DNA of 64,000 bases, from assembly GCA_963969395.1 (NCBI GenBank), contig OZ017795.1, forward strand, positions 25,711,063 to 25,775,062. The letters run 5' to 3'. The notes below the pieces were generated by a model. That model was not told the origin of the DNA. It saw only the letters and a program-made list of their open reading frames with translations, and made no database searches. Source of the stretch: Pseudoscleropodium purum (taxonomy: Eukaryota; Streptophyta; Bryopsida; Hypnales; Brachytheciaceae). Positions within the stretch are counted from its first letter, which is position 1. Each line of letters starts with the position of its first letter. Position numbers and translations under genes: made by a program. Shown here in pieces: positions 47,783 to 59,980 of the stretch.

Positions 47783-50700
47783 CTACTCCAACGGTGGGGG
47801 TAAGGCTCCACAATCAAATTTGCTGCTACCTAACACCACCGAGGCCCGGAACGCCACCGGCAAGGCCAGGCTATCTCTCACGAAGCAGACGAACCTCCAG
47901 TCGCACGACAACAGCAACCCGAACATGAACGACTTCACCGTGAGGCGGAATGTGCGAGCCCATCGCTCCTTCTCGTAGTCCGTCAAGGCGGCTCCTATTT
48001 CCCGTGCCCCCACCGATGGCTCGATTCCTTCTCGTTCTTCTCGGAGCGCCTGACACAGCTTTCGAGTCAGGACGACGGCGTCTTCTAACGACGTGCCCCC
48101 GCCTTGCGCCAAGTTGGGCGTCATGGGGTGGGCGGCGTCGCCCGCCAAGGTGATCCCCTGGGCGGCTTGATGCGGGGTGAGCAAGGGGAGGGACCAGCGG
48201 TCGCGCAAACTGCTGCGGTTGAAGACGTCCAGAGGGGTCCGCTGGATGCACTCTTGGATGTCGCGGGGCCACTCGCGCATGTAATGTAGGGCTTCGGCCT
48301 TCACCTGGCTTGGGTCACTCAGTCGGGTAGGAACTGCATGGATGTCGAGCAAACATACTCTCTCTTAAGTTGGGCCAAAATAAATTCTCCAGGTATCTTA
48401 AGGTGTATTTCCATATCATCTTGTTGCTAGTTCTCTTTGATATACCAATTTCAAAAACTCAATTGGACCACCTTAGAATGCCACTCTTGCTACAACTATA
48501 GTTTTGAAGACGTAAGAGATTTCATTCTTTGGAATGATGAGGCTCAACGTGTTATTCTTTGCTCTTAACACTTGTCTCTATTTCATTGGGCACTTGAAAT
48601 ATCTACATTATTGAATCATTTCTTACTCTCACTCCTTAAGATAGAGACAGTAAATGCGAGACCCCGACCACTACGAACTGCGATCTGTATCGATCAAGGT
48701 TGCCAAAGGAAAGGGAAAGCGAAAGCGAACTTACTGACCTGAGGATGTAATGTTGAAAAGGACAAACCAGTACACTTTATTCTCGGACACTGGAACCAAC
48801 CCCGCCCTCACGCCCTGGCCAATAAGCTGTTCCACCCTGGCCTCGAAATTATGCCCAGATGGGAACTCAGACAGTCCTCGGATTGCTATTTGTCCAACAG
48901 GCTGGGGGTCAGGTCGACCCATCCAAGAGGCTACGGCCGAACGAGCTCCGTCACAGCCAACCAAGACCTGCCACGATTCCAGATAGCCCAAATAACATCA
49001 TCAACAACCTTTCTTTGCAACAAAAACATAACAAACTCGAGTCTTTTTTCCTATTACAGTGGAACTAAAGTTCAAAAATTCCTTCTACAGTACCTTGTAC
49101 GTCATTCAGTTCAATTTTTTCTGTTCTCCCCTCTCGCTACACAAGTTAGAAGATTGAAGACTCAACAATGAAAATCTTCTTGGAATAGAAACGGATGCTG
49201 TATGGCGGGTTCAAGAATGTTACGAATCAATCGGGACCCTGCTAGTGAAGTCCTAGTGGTAACACTAATTGAAATCTCTCCCAAAGTTTATAGAGTAGGG
49301 ATACTCCATTGTTTGGTGAAATGTTACAGATTGAAGGTCTAACGGAAGAAACTTTGAATTATAGAAATGTTACACATGAATTAAAATGAGAACATATGAA
49401 GTTTGAAAACGCAACCACTATTATTTGATGTCTCAAGCCGTTCGGCACAGACATATTCATAAGTGCCAGATGCAAATGGACATGACCAAGAAGGAACTCA
49501 ACTTTATACGACCTGGATACATACCGGACTGAAATCGAAAATGCCATGGTTTTGTATTAGAATTCGTGGCAGTAATTATGTGGATGGTGTTGATAGAACC
49601 TAACCTTACCTTCGTCCTGTAGACAGTGCTGTCGTCTAGCTCGACCTCAGTGACAAATTGCGTGTCACTAGGTTTGCGGATTTTTTTGACTCGAGAATTG
49701 AACACAATGGTGTCACTTGGGAGCGCCTCCGCAAGAACCCGGAGCAATGCCTGCCTCTCAACAGCTCGTACTTCATGAGGCCTGTTCGACAGTAACGATA
49801 GAATGAAAGGCTCGCCTCAATAGCAAATGACATATCAATATGCTATTTTCTCAAGCTTTAACCGGAGGGAGACCGATCTATTTAATGGACACTTTAAAGA
49901 GATCAGATTGAGATGCTCAATCTGAAGTGTTAATTAGCATCTCCTTGATCAACTCTAAATTAGAGCACGATAAGATACTCACCCTCCAGGAAAGTCCGAC
50001 ATCAAGAATTCTTTGATAACTTTCCCCTTCGACGTCCGCATTCTCGCTCTGCATATTCGACTCTGTTCATAGATTATAATCAACACTGTACAACGCAATT
50101 CCAAAGACAATCACGCTACGGGGAAATCAGAAGCCCATCAGATCATTTAAGCAACGAACTCAGCGCGATCTTCCACAATCAGACGGATGTAAATTTACAG
50201 CATCGTAGATTCAATTGAAGGGTTTTGGTTGACCTCGTAAAGCAAAATAAGACCACAACCACGTCGCTGTAATTATTATGGAATCTTAAGGACTGTTAGC
50301 TAGCTGGAAGTTGACTAATCTCCTGCACGTCCACACTCCAGAGGCAAGGTAGCTACCAGGAAATCAGTTTTCAATTAGCATACTACTGGCACTACTTGGT
50401 TGATGCATGCAAGGTTAGCACTTCAAACCATTGGTATGGGCATAATTGGGGAGTTAACGAATTTCCTGGTAATGAATGTAAATAAATTTAATTCCGGTGC
50501 TAGCAGGAATTAGCACCAATGTTGCAAATTAAGGCTACTTTGGCAGTGCGGGCACCCAGTATCTAATTCCATAGCCAAAGTTGTTACTTTCTTGGTGCCT
50601 GTGGTACATAAGAAGGAAGACAAAGCAGTTTCCAGCATTCAAATAGGATAATTATAGTAATCTCCAACTTTGGCAATAGTGTATCTCACTGCAAGATGAA

Positions 50701-51847
50701 GACTGAGATCTTGAGTAAAATAAAAATGAAGATGAAGTCAGTACCCAACACAGTTGATAAATTGGCCTCGAAGCTGATCCGCTACACCTAGCGCATCGAG
50801 TGCTCGCCATGCATTGGGAAAGAGAGTGAGTGAGGTGCCCTCCGTTCGCAAGCCTCCTGATTGCTCCAGAACTAATGCTTTTACTCCCACTCTATTCACA
50901 TTCACAAGAACAGCACAAATTGCGAACACTTAATTAAGCTCTGTCAGCCGGGAATTGTTCTGATAACTCATATTCCTGATGATCATCTACAGGTAATGAT
51001 AAATTTCACCCCACTTTTCATATATTGTTTTTCACTTTGAGCTCCTCTAGACAAGTATAATTAATGATTCCGTGGAGTACGTCCATTGTCAGGAGACTGC
51101 TTGCACCCCTGATTTTTCAAAAATTCTCCTAATTCAAGCATCTAAGTGCCCAACTAAGAGATATAGAGATTGGAGGATTGACGTCCAGTCACCTCGACTT
51201 GTGCTTTGCATTTAAGCTTGCACCTCTTGAAAATGCCAGTGATTGATGATACCATCGACTATTCCGAAGCTAATTGCGCCTCTACAAGATCATTTTTTAA
51301 ATCATTGGAGTTCCATAGCAGTTGCTCACCCGAACACACAAAGGTTGAAAGATGAAAGCAAGGGTGAAACTCAACTCACAGCTGCCCAATTCACCTTCTC
51401 GTACCGAAGAAACCTGAAAACGTTTCATTCTCTCCGAGCACTGCAATTCTGGCTCCAAATCACCTTCGGCAATTCCATTGACAACAACTGCAAAATATTA
51501 AATAATTATAAAGCATACCTGTGTAAAGCCAAGGCAGTGGCGAGTCCTGCGAGCCCGGCACCCACAATCACCACAGTCTGTACCTCGTGGGCCACGCCCT
51601 CCTGGCTCCTCTCTTCCAATTGCTGTCCCCTCGCCATGCTCATCGTCACCACCCTCCTCCCCGATTCGACTCTTCGTCTACACTGTAACCCTATTCGTCT
51701 GTCCACGACAAAATTGCGAGATGGCGAGAATCGTGCCAAGCGATGGTGCGTTTCGTTTGGATACAAAGAGCGGTCGACATTCACTGGGAATGCTCTGTAG
51801 CATTGCTGCTGGTTCATCCCGCAAGCGGACGTTGTTATCGGCGTCAT
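47783..51847 (-). CDS. FAD-dependent monooxygenase (MO1/CTF2-like), six exons, 497 residues, probable plastid form
   Basis: Same family as the gene at 43089-45666. Exons on the minus strand: 51847-51519, 50891-50745, 50048-49983, 49781-49610, 48967-48739, 48333-47783; sizes 329, 147, 66, 172, 229, 551, total 1494 bp, no internal stop, all GT-AG. The four middle exons match the paralogue in length and phase exactly. The last exon corresponds to the paralogue's exons 6 and 7 together. Motifs: GAGLAG at residues 96-101, DG in VLVGCDGARS near 239-248, GDAAHP at 379-384. The first about 75 residues are rich in Ser, Arg and Thr and poor in acidic residues, as in a chloroplast transit peptide. The ATG at 51847 is the first in frame; later Met at residue 11 or near 70 are alternatives. 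The C terminus is GC-rich compared with its neighbour. Confidence 0.85.
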
Positions 51848-53589
51848 CCTCACTCAATTTCGGACAAAAATAATGACGGGTGTCGAAAAATTCAGCTGAA
51901 GGTGGACGCGACCCACTCTGTGGAATTTGAAATTAGCATGCGAGTTGATTGGCAAGGGGAGCTACTTCTAGTGCGACCGACACACATTGAGAAATCAATT
52001 ATTTTGGGCAAAATCTGGTAAGCTCCAGCTCTTGAAATTGGATAGCGAAAGCCGTGACGGAACCGGCAACAGCAGAGAGTGGAGTAAGGAATTCAAAGCT
52101 CTCGGATGATGACATCCCACATTCTCAAAGGAGGATCAAGGATGTGCAGCAGGCAAGTGAATGTCTGGACGTCTAGTAGGATGAGTGGATTGAGAGCTTC
52201 TTTACACCTGTTCAGTAGCCACTCACACAGTGACGCGTGTTGCGTTCATTTGGCAGGTAATGTTAGCATTCTGAAGCGGTTCTACTCAATGAGAGGCGCT
52301 TCACATGAGCGACAAGAAGATAAGTGGCAAAATAATCTCATCATTCTGATTGGTTGTGTATGGTAGTGCTATTTCACACTACAAAGGTAGGAAGAAAGTA
52401 CATGGATGGAAAAGAAGTTGATGTGTCTTGCCACTAGCAACAAATTTCTTCCGGAGGTTTTTGGCTAGGAGGTGCCTGTTGAGTGACATTTTTTCTGGAG
52501 AATTTTGGATTGTTCTGTAGCTCAATAGGATGATTTTGCCAACGCTTGTATTTAAATGTTTCTAATGTTAAAGCTCTAAAGCTCTTCCATACTTCGTTTT
52601 GCAACGTTGAATGTATTAGGTTTTGTTGCATTCTATTAAGCAAAGGTGGGTTTGGCTATCTGTGGCTACATGGGAGATCTTTGCAAGTGCACAATAGCAA
52701 CTCTTGAAGCAAATACTTTTGGATCATTTGTGAGTTAATTTTACCTATACCTTGGCTTTAGAATGTAGTTTAGGGTTAAATTGATAATCTATTGAATTCT
52801 TAATTGTGTTTCCTTTTGTTTGCCGCATGATGCTTGGTAATGAACTTCTTTTTTTGTTTTGTTTGCCATATGATGGTCAGTAATTTTAATTCTATGAACA
52901 TACATAATTTGATGGATATTTCTTTGGAGTGTATAAACAAATGATATGTGATCTCCCTTTACATTTTCTTTTATACTATGGAACTAGATTTAACACAACC
53001 AAGACATAGAAGGTTCAAATTTGACATGGAACTCAACTCAACCTCCTGTTATAGACTTAGAATCTCCAATTCCTCCAAATGTGCATTCTTGGAATTCAAA
53101 TGCAATTCCGTTTATGCCTTTTGGAAATATTTTTGCATATGCTACTTCACAATGACTATCCTTTCCACTAACTATGACAATATATCCTATTGCATCTACT
53201 ATAACTTGTCCTATTGTTGCACTTCAAAATTCTAAAGTAACATTGATGGAAGTTAAGGTGGAAGAAGCTGCTAAAAACAAGGGTATATAGAAGACTTGCA
53301 AGTCCAAACACAACTTGGATCTCCACAATTTTACTGAAAAATAGGTAGAAGAAATTAACAAAGAGGCTCATGAAAAGAACATTGGGCTGTGAACTTGATT
53401 ATTCTTCAAGGAGAACTCACCGATATGTTTTTAGGACTTGCTAAACAAGGTGAGCATGTCTTTAATTATTTGAAACAACCGATTACTATGTAATTCACAT
53501 CTTCCATCATTTTTTATTTTTTTATTTTTCTTTGTATTAAATTCAATTGTCACATCTTTTAATTTCATGAGTAGAAAATGTTGGAGACA
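51848..53589. other. Upstream flank of the monooxygenase gene and AT-rich spacer
   Basis: No supported gene. The right part (from about 52900) may already belong to the PIF/Harbinger-like element. Confidence 0.4.
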
Positions 53590-53609
53590 TTATAGAATTA
53601 ACTTTACAT

Positions 53610-54128
53610 TTGGCATGTTTGTGTATATTACCTACAAAGGTTGATAATTGGAGTCGATTGCACATGAAGCTTTTCTCTCCTTGCCCTAATTTCAATAAGG
53701 ATGTGGAGGCTTGCAAGAAGAAATGGGGAGCCATTTACAAAGACTCCAAATATGACAAGTTTTATAATTCAGTGTCTAGAAACAACAAATCAAAGAAGTG
53801 CAAATTGTACATATTAGTGGATGAATTAATATTTGAATGAGCTAATGTTGTTTCTCATGCTCATGGAAGCATGTATATACTTGAAGGAATTGCACCATTT
53901 GAGACAATATAGGATCCAAAGTGTGAAGTTCTAAAAAAACTTGGTGAATTAAAAGATAAATGTAGTGACAAACATAAGAAGGAAGATTCCCTACTTTCAG
54001 ACTATTTGGAAGAGTGTGGAGCAATGGGAAATTGCTCCTTGAAACTATGTAGGCAATTGAATTAGCAAAATTAGAATTATTCAAGAGCATGCATGACACT
54101 ATGGCAAAACTAATTGAGAAAATTTAGT
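53610..54128 (+). pseudogene. Myb/SANT-like protein of a PIF/Harbinger element, decayed
   Basis: The frame reads CPNFNKDVEACKKKWGAIYK followed by a K/S-rich segment, which fits the third helix region of the Myb/SANT (trihelix-like) DNA-binding domain found in the companion protein of PIF/Harbinger elements. It meets TGA at 53838-53840 and TAG soon after, and then, after a one-base shift, ends in a charged helical tail (ELAKLELFKSMHDTMAKLIEKI) with TAG at 54126-54128. The transposase remnant on the other strand, 0.5 kb further on, supports the assignment. In active elements this protein and the transposase act together at the element ends. Confidence 0.5.
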
Positions 54129-54653
54129 GAATGTGTTTTTTTATTTGTAGTATGTTAAATCAATTTTTTTGTGAAGTAGAAGTTTTCTTCCTTACTATTA
54201 GTATATGTGTATTTGCAATCAAACATAAAAAAATGAAGGTGCTCTTTGAGACCAATGGTCAATCTTCATATGCCATTTGATATTAAATTAATATTTTGAA
54301 GTTCAAATTGAGAGTCAAAGAGAACTTGGGATCATATTGAAAATCAATTCTATCTATTGTATATTAAGATGAATCTATGTCACCAGCTACTCTACATTTT
54401 TTTTGCATTGAAGAGTGTTTTTGCTATTGCACTCGTTCAAGATGCCAACTCTTTGCTTGTTTTGTAGTCTTTGCTCATCATTTACATGTACCCAAAGTTC
54501 ACAAATTCTTGCATTCTAAGCAAAGATTCTAACACATTTCTATTGAATGTACCCTACAAATGCATCTAAGCAATTTTGGAACATATTTGATCTTCCAACA
54601 TACTTTTGCATAAAATCTAAATGCAAATAATCGTGAATGTCTTCTTGAGCTTT
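54129..54653. other. Spacer between the two Harbinger-like remnants
   Basis: AT-rich, no feature recognised; the two genes converge on it. Confidence 0.4.
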
Positions 54654-55209
54654 TCAAATCCATTTGAGCCTGTTGAACTTGTCCTTGTAAATGGTACACA
54701 AATTGTGTAGGATGATGCAAGCACTTACAATGTCGGGAGCCATCTGTAAATCACAATCCATTTGCTTTAGTATAATTTGCCACCATCCTTTTAAAATGCC
54801 AAAAGCCCTCTCGATGCACATCCTTGTAGAACTTTGAACAAAATTCCAATGATATTGTTTGTCACTCAATCCATCCTTGTACCCCTTGTAAGGAGATAGT
54901 ATCCATGGTTGGGCCAGATAGGCAGTATCTCCTACAAGTGCAAATAGACCCAAATGTCCAACTTCACAAAAATTCCCCAATACAAAATGAGACCACAAAT
55001 TAGAGTCGTGCATGCTTCCTACACACCCTATGTCAAAGTCCCTAAAAATGCAATCATTTGTAACAACACCTTGTAGTAAAACAGAGTGAAAGCCCTTGCG
55101 ATTGAAATAGTCAACTACTTGAAGATGTGGTGCTACAATAGGAATGTGTGAGCCATCAATCCTTCCTACTACATTTGGAATTCCATGGAGTCTTTCAAAT
55201 TAATGCAAT
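54654..55209 (-). pseudogene. PIF/Harbinger (HARBI1-like) transposase, C-terminal about 185 residues
   Basis: Minus-strand frame from 55209 to the stop at 54654-54656. Motifs in order: GIPNVVGRIDGSHIPI (first catalytic Asp region), DYFNRKGFHSVLLQGV, VGSMHDSNLW (second Asp region), ALVGDTAYLAQPWIL, and SSTRMCIERAFGILKGWW (the Glu of DDE) then IILHNLC. These are the landmarks of DDE_Tnp_4. An in-frame TAA lies directly upstream, and the N-terminal helix-turn-helix part is missing or shifted, with no Met before 55013. The three acidic residues seem retained, so the loss is mainly of the N terminus. Confidence 0.75.
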
Positions 55210-55359
55210 CTCTCTCATTCTTGAAGAAGAAGGCTACCTAACATAATTTCTTTTCAAAGAATTTAAGGATGTGAAGAATTGAACAAAAATCATATGGCAT
55301 GTTGAAAATCTTGTATTACATAAATCTACAACAATTTGTAGAATATTTCCTGTAACTAA

Positions 55360-55570
55360 CACTATAAGAAATTCTCATTATAGGTGACGAACTCAAATTT
55401 TTTGGAATGGATTTTTTTAGATATTTATGTTGACATCTAGCTATTGTATGTCAAAAACATCCAATGAACATCATAAAAAATATAAAAACAACTAAATGTC
55501 AACATAGATGTAATAAAAATCCATTCCAAAAAATTTGGACTTGTCACCTGAATGCAAGTTTCTTCTAATG
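55360..55570. mobile_element. CACTA-like hairpin MITE, 211 bp
   Basis: Begins CACTATAAGAAA and ends TTTCTTCTAATG, close to the CACTACAAGAAA terminus of CACTA elements, with TAA duplicated on both sides (55357-55359 and 55571-55573), the 3-bp target size of that superfamily. The two halves are inverted copies over about 75 bp each, with the strongest match in CAAATTTTTTGGAATGGATTT and the ATGTTGACAT words, so the whole folds as a hairpin. Confidence 0.7.
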
Positions 55571-55573
55571 TAA

Positions 55574-56849
55574 TCTTAAGAGTCCAATAGCCACCTTAAT
55601 CTCCAAGGAAATGGTGTTTCTGAAACATGTATCCCGTTTCTGCAATGAAGGAGCTAGGTTTAAACATAAATATTGAAAAGTGTCATTAATAACCCTCATT
55701 CGTGCTTTGAACTCTCGAGAGTTAAAGAGCTAAAAAGATGTTTCTCCAGGGATCCTTGAATTCTCTTATGTGCCCCAAATGATCAAGGTCTTTTCCTTCT
55801 AGCTCTCAAAGAAGTTACAAACGAAATCAAGAATTGAATTCTTTGCAACTGGTAATAAATGGCATGGATTGATGTTTGCTCAAGATAATAAAATATAAAC
55901 ATTTGAAAAGCAAGAATAACCAACAATTTCTTTCTACTTCGTACGTTCATGATGGAAATCCTAAAGAGGAGGCAGACGACAACATGCACTGAGAACGATG
56001 GTATACAAAGAATGCCACTCAAGTTCATTAATAGTGTAACAGTGTTGATGAACCATATTTGTAAATTTTCAAGGAACTTTATAAGGTCCACTATTTGTTT
56101 CACTTCCTATTGGGTTAGTGTTCACATCCAAATGTATACGTAAACTCCTCAATTTTCAAAGCCCAAAAGAGCGGTGGCCTTCCAAACTTCCTTCCTATTG
56201 TTCATGTGAAGCACCTTTGATGATGGTCTAATGATTTTTTACTAATAGATGGGTTATAGTGTCAAAGGGGAAGATCTTTTTTGAAAAAAAGAGCACCAGA
56301 TTAGGACTCAATTAGCTTCTACAAAATGGTCACATATTCTTCCACCTCGTTATTATTTGTTTTAAATGGAAAGACACTCTAGAACAAGACTAGCACTCAA
56401 AATGAAGATAAGATCAATGTTTGGGAAATTTTTAAAGGTCCTCCAACTAATTTCCTCCTTCTATAAAATGAACGTTTTTTTTCTATTGACATTGGTTGCA
56501 TCCTTAGAATCAAAAAATGTACTGCTTTATTTCTTCCAATTTCAAATTCTCACCAGCTAATTTCTTCCAAATTGAAATTGGCATTGACTAAATTTCAAAA
56601 TTCCTACAACGTATGTAGAAAATGAATTTGAATATGAAAGTATTAATTAATATTACATTCTTAGTAAAAATTGAACTTGGCAAAGTTCTTCACCACTAGA
56701 AGGCCAAGAATCCTTCCAATCCATGCAATATGGAGTTGAAGATGGTCATGATAAGGTTGTATGAAATAAAAAAAGCTTAGAAAGTACCAATTTCTCCTTC
56801 TTCAAATATTTCTTATATTGCCCTTCTAAGGTATCACTCTAGATTTGCA
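55574..56849. other. AT-rich spacer
   Basis: No supported gene. Confidence 0.4.
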
Positions 56850-57626
56850 TACAAATGGCAAAACTTTGAAGAATTCTTCTACAAGACAATGGTCAATGTT
56901 GTTATAGTCTTTGTCAAGTCCTTCGAAGGCCAATCACACGGCACTATCCAAATTAGATGTTGTCATATGATTTTGAAGTTTCTACTTGATGTTATTTTGC
57001 ACAGAAAATGCCCTTTCATATGTTGTCGTGCTCATATACTAACAGTTAGCAATTTGAGCAAGAGTTAGTAGATTAGGATACTTCAATTTTAAAGATAGAC
57101 TCCAAGTAATTGAAACCTATATTTCTCTAAAAGTTCTATCCATCCACTCTGTACTCCCTTGCAACTTGAAAGCAAAAAATTCTTGGTTGCAAGCTGTTGC
57201 ATCTACCAAGGGGAAAAAAGTTCTTATTCCTTCACTTTTCTATTGGCCATACTGTTGTAATAGCAAATCAAGTTCTACAACTCTTCACAATGCCAATTCA
57301 ATTTGCTTATGAGGCATGTGAATGGGGTTAGAAATTTTGAAAGCATCAATCACATCATTATTTTAAAATTGAACCTCCAAAGCTGAACAAACTACTTCTC
57401 TATAGGACTTTTGAAATGTTAGGGTAGCCTCTAGATCAACGTTTATAGAATCCCTATTCATTTTAATATCATGAAATTTAGACTATCTAATTTCACTAGG
57501 CAAGCAACGAGGGTAACTATCTTAGGGTCCAAATTCTAGAAGGATATGAAAATCTGTATTAGGATTAAATGTATTTTGATTTAAATCACAAGAATCAAGA
57601 AAAAAACACATTTTAATACTTTCTAT
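56850..57626 (-). pseudogene. hAT transposase (ZNF862-like), C-terminal part, split by the chromovirus
   Basis: Read on the minus strand, the sequence has segments such as DSCDLNQNTFNPNTDFHILL (just left of the LTR), EFFAFKLQGSTEWMDRTF, YPNLLTLAQIANC and STTTYERAFSVQNNIK, which match the C-terminal part and dimerisation domain of ZNF862-like hAT proteins. Several TAG and TGA codons interrupt the frame. Its upstream part continues beyond the chromovirus at 63480. It belongs to the same broad family as the remnant at 31570-33752. Confidence 0.55.
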
Positions 57627-57631
57627 CTCAG
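57627..57631. repeat. Target-site duplication CTCAG, left copy
   Basis: CTCAG precedes the left LTR; CTCAA follows the right LTR (63475-63479), 4 of 5 identical. Confidence 0.6.
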
Positions 57632-57969
57632 TGTTACGACTAGGTCGTAACATTTGGACATGTGAGTGACTGGAACATGGAATAGGGGCCTAAAGGGATA
57701 GTTACACCCTCGTGGCAGTTACAAGGAGAGAATCTGGAAATTGTTGTCTTCCTTAAAGCTCAGTGAAGGGAGCCATGTCCCTCACTTGTCATTCTGTCAA
57801 TAAGAAGTATAGTTGTTGAGATTACTTCCATGCCTACTTGAATCTTTACTTGTTAGCTTATGTATTGTTGATCAATATTCCGAATTGTTTGGGAACTTGG
57901 AAAATCATCTGATAAATGGGAGCGTCAACATGAGCCTGAACTAGTGAACTCGGATCTCGAATCCTAACA
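57632..57969 (+). repeat. Left LTR of the chromovirus, 338 bp
   Basis: Begins TG and ends CA. Its first 21 bases are a perfect inverted repeat, TGTTACGAC / GTCGTAACA around TAG. By hand alignment it differs from the right LTR at about 33 positions plus small indels (one of 8-9 bp near the end); nearly all substitutions are transitions. Confidence 0.85.
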
Positions 57970-58201
57970 AAATAACAAGTCACCATGTGTCCACGCTCCA
58001 TGCGACTACATTCTGTGGGAGGGATCCTTGATCATCACAACAAAGAGCACTAGGGTATTTGGGAAGGAAGCCATGATCTAGAGGGTATCAAAGCCAGACT
58101 ACCCAAACACTTCAGGAAAGGAGCTATGATCTTGGGAGCGTTGGAGGTCGTGTTGATTACTGAATGAGGTGTCGGGAGGTGCTGCCAGGAACACATCAGT
58201 G

Positions 58202-59160
58202 ATGGAGCGGGAGCGATCAACAACGGAGCCGAGACCACCAGCTTCAGAAGGAATGGAGTCCAAATTAGCGGCCTTTATCCAACAACAAATTCAATCGGTG
58301 TTCCAAAGTGTAATTTTACATATCCTGCAGCAATTCTCAAGCCAGGGAGTACCCCCATCACCAATGTTTCCCTCGGACGTTATGCGGGCAACAGGTCAGG
58401 AGGCTATGGGAGCAGGCCGACATCTGGATGAGGACTGAATTGGTAAAGGATCGAAGGTAGTAAAACCCAAAAAGTTTTCAGGTAAGAAGGGAGGGGAAGT
58501 TTACAAATGGTTCGTGCAGCTTTGTCTTGTGTTTTGGAACAGTCCACGTACTTATCGCAGTGATGAGGATAAAATCGTTTTTGCATTGTCTTATATAGCG
58601 GGAGCAACCCAAAATTGGACGATGCCCACTCTTTAGGCCTTGGATGAGGGACGACCGCATGGGCTATTGAGTAATTATGATGTTTTCCAAGAAGCAGTGA
58701 TTGCAGTTTATGGCGATTTGGATAGAAGGAGCAATGCGGAAGATTGATTAGGAAAGATGAAACAAATAGGTTTGGTAGCCAATTCTGTGTCAACGTTCAA
58801 CGAGCATGCGGCTTAGGTGGACTAGAACGAATCTAGTTTGGTAGTGTGGTTTTGGGGAGGACTAAAATATGAAGTACTTGATTCCATAGCCACATCTGAG
58901 ACCCAATCACGTGGCCTCCAAGAGTGGGTGGCGATGGCCTCGAGAATTGACGAAAGATTATGGTTACGACGCCAAAATCGAAGCCCTTCTAACTCTTTTA
59001 ATTCCAAGGATTAGGTTGTAAGACTTCAAAGCAATCCGGGAATATCAAGACCTACACCAATGAAAGATTGGAGTATCAACGACAAGGACGGTGTTGGGGT
59101 TGCGGATTGCAAGGCCATGTTCGTGCAAGGTGTCCCACCAATCCTTCTAAGCCATTATCA
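58202..59160 (+). pseudogene. gag of the chromovirus
   Basis: Starts at ATG 58202 (MERERSTTEPRPPASEGMES), followed by a glutamine-rich helix, a gag core with EVYKWFVQLCLVFWNSP and IVFALSYIAGATQNW, and a CCHC zinc knuckle at 59092-59133 (Cys-Trp-Gly-Cys, Gly-His, then Cys). Stops interrupt it, including TGA at 58436-58438, and TAG codons within the core. It would package element RNA. Confidence 0.75.
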
Positions 59161-59216
59161 CTGTTTGTAGTAGGAACAGAAGGATCTAGAAAAGACAACG
59201 TCTAGAACTGAAAGCT

Positions 59217-59741
59217 TTGGTTCGGTACCCGAGCGGACTTCAGACGACATGTGTGACTTTCCCACATGAGGAGATGATCAGTGGTTATGAAGAAACATCC
59301 AAGTTGGAGAATGAGGTGATACCACCTTTGAGTTTACGAGCCACTACTGATCCAAGAGCACATTTAACATTGGATGTTATGATCAACTCTATTGCTGCCA
59401 CAATCCTTGTGGATTCTGGGGCTACTGGAGTGTTCATGCACCCATAATTTGCTCAAACATGTGGATCCAAGGTCACAACTAAAGACATTCTACGAGAAGT
59501 GAGGGTCATCGATGGAAGAGTAATCAATTCAGGGCTAATCACCCATGAGGCTACGATAGAGCTTCAAGTAGGTGATAACCGGGATGTCTTGGTGGCTGAC
59601 CTTACAAACACAGGACGGTATTCTTGCATTCTGGGGATACCTTGGCTTATACACCATGACCCGACAATCAGGTGGGCTCGAAAGGAGGTGACCTTCAATT
59701 TGGCCTACTGCAAAAAATCATGCTCCATACCACCTAGGTAG
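59217..59741 (+). pseudogene. Aspartic protease of the chromovirus
   Basis: LVDSGATGVFMHP gives the DSG active site at 59412-59420, preceded by the LTLDVMINSIAATI strand. Downstream GIPWLIHHDPTIRW is typical of the region between protease and reverse transcriptase in chromoviruses. A stop separates the two pieces at 59445-59447. Confidence 0.8.
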
Positions 59742-59980
59742 AGGTTCTCAGAGCAATCTCATGATGGAGCCTCCACAGTACGTCCCAGAAGCCTCAGTCT
59801 GAACACCAAGGAGCTCCAGTCCAGCAATCCAACGTCAAGCCGGGCCTAGCAGTAGATCAGCATTGTGAGGCGTTGCCAAAGAACAGGGAATGTGCAGCGG
59901 GACATGCAAGAATCAATCCAACATCTCGACGTCAAGTTGGGCCCAGTGCAGCTTAGCTCACCAGGTCAAATCCAAAAGGT

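Noticed and set aside
47871..48289. Additional frames on both strands in the last exon of the upstream monooxygenase
   Set aside because: GC-rich exon; the frame with GDAAHP and conserved family motifs is clearly the real one.
52665..52690. Words GGGAGATCT at 52671 and 37716 considered as further family I palindromes
   Set aside because: Only half of the motif is present and the second arm does not match.
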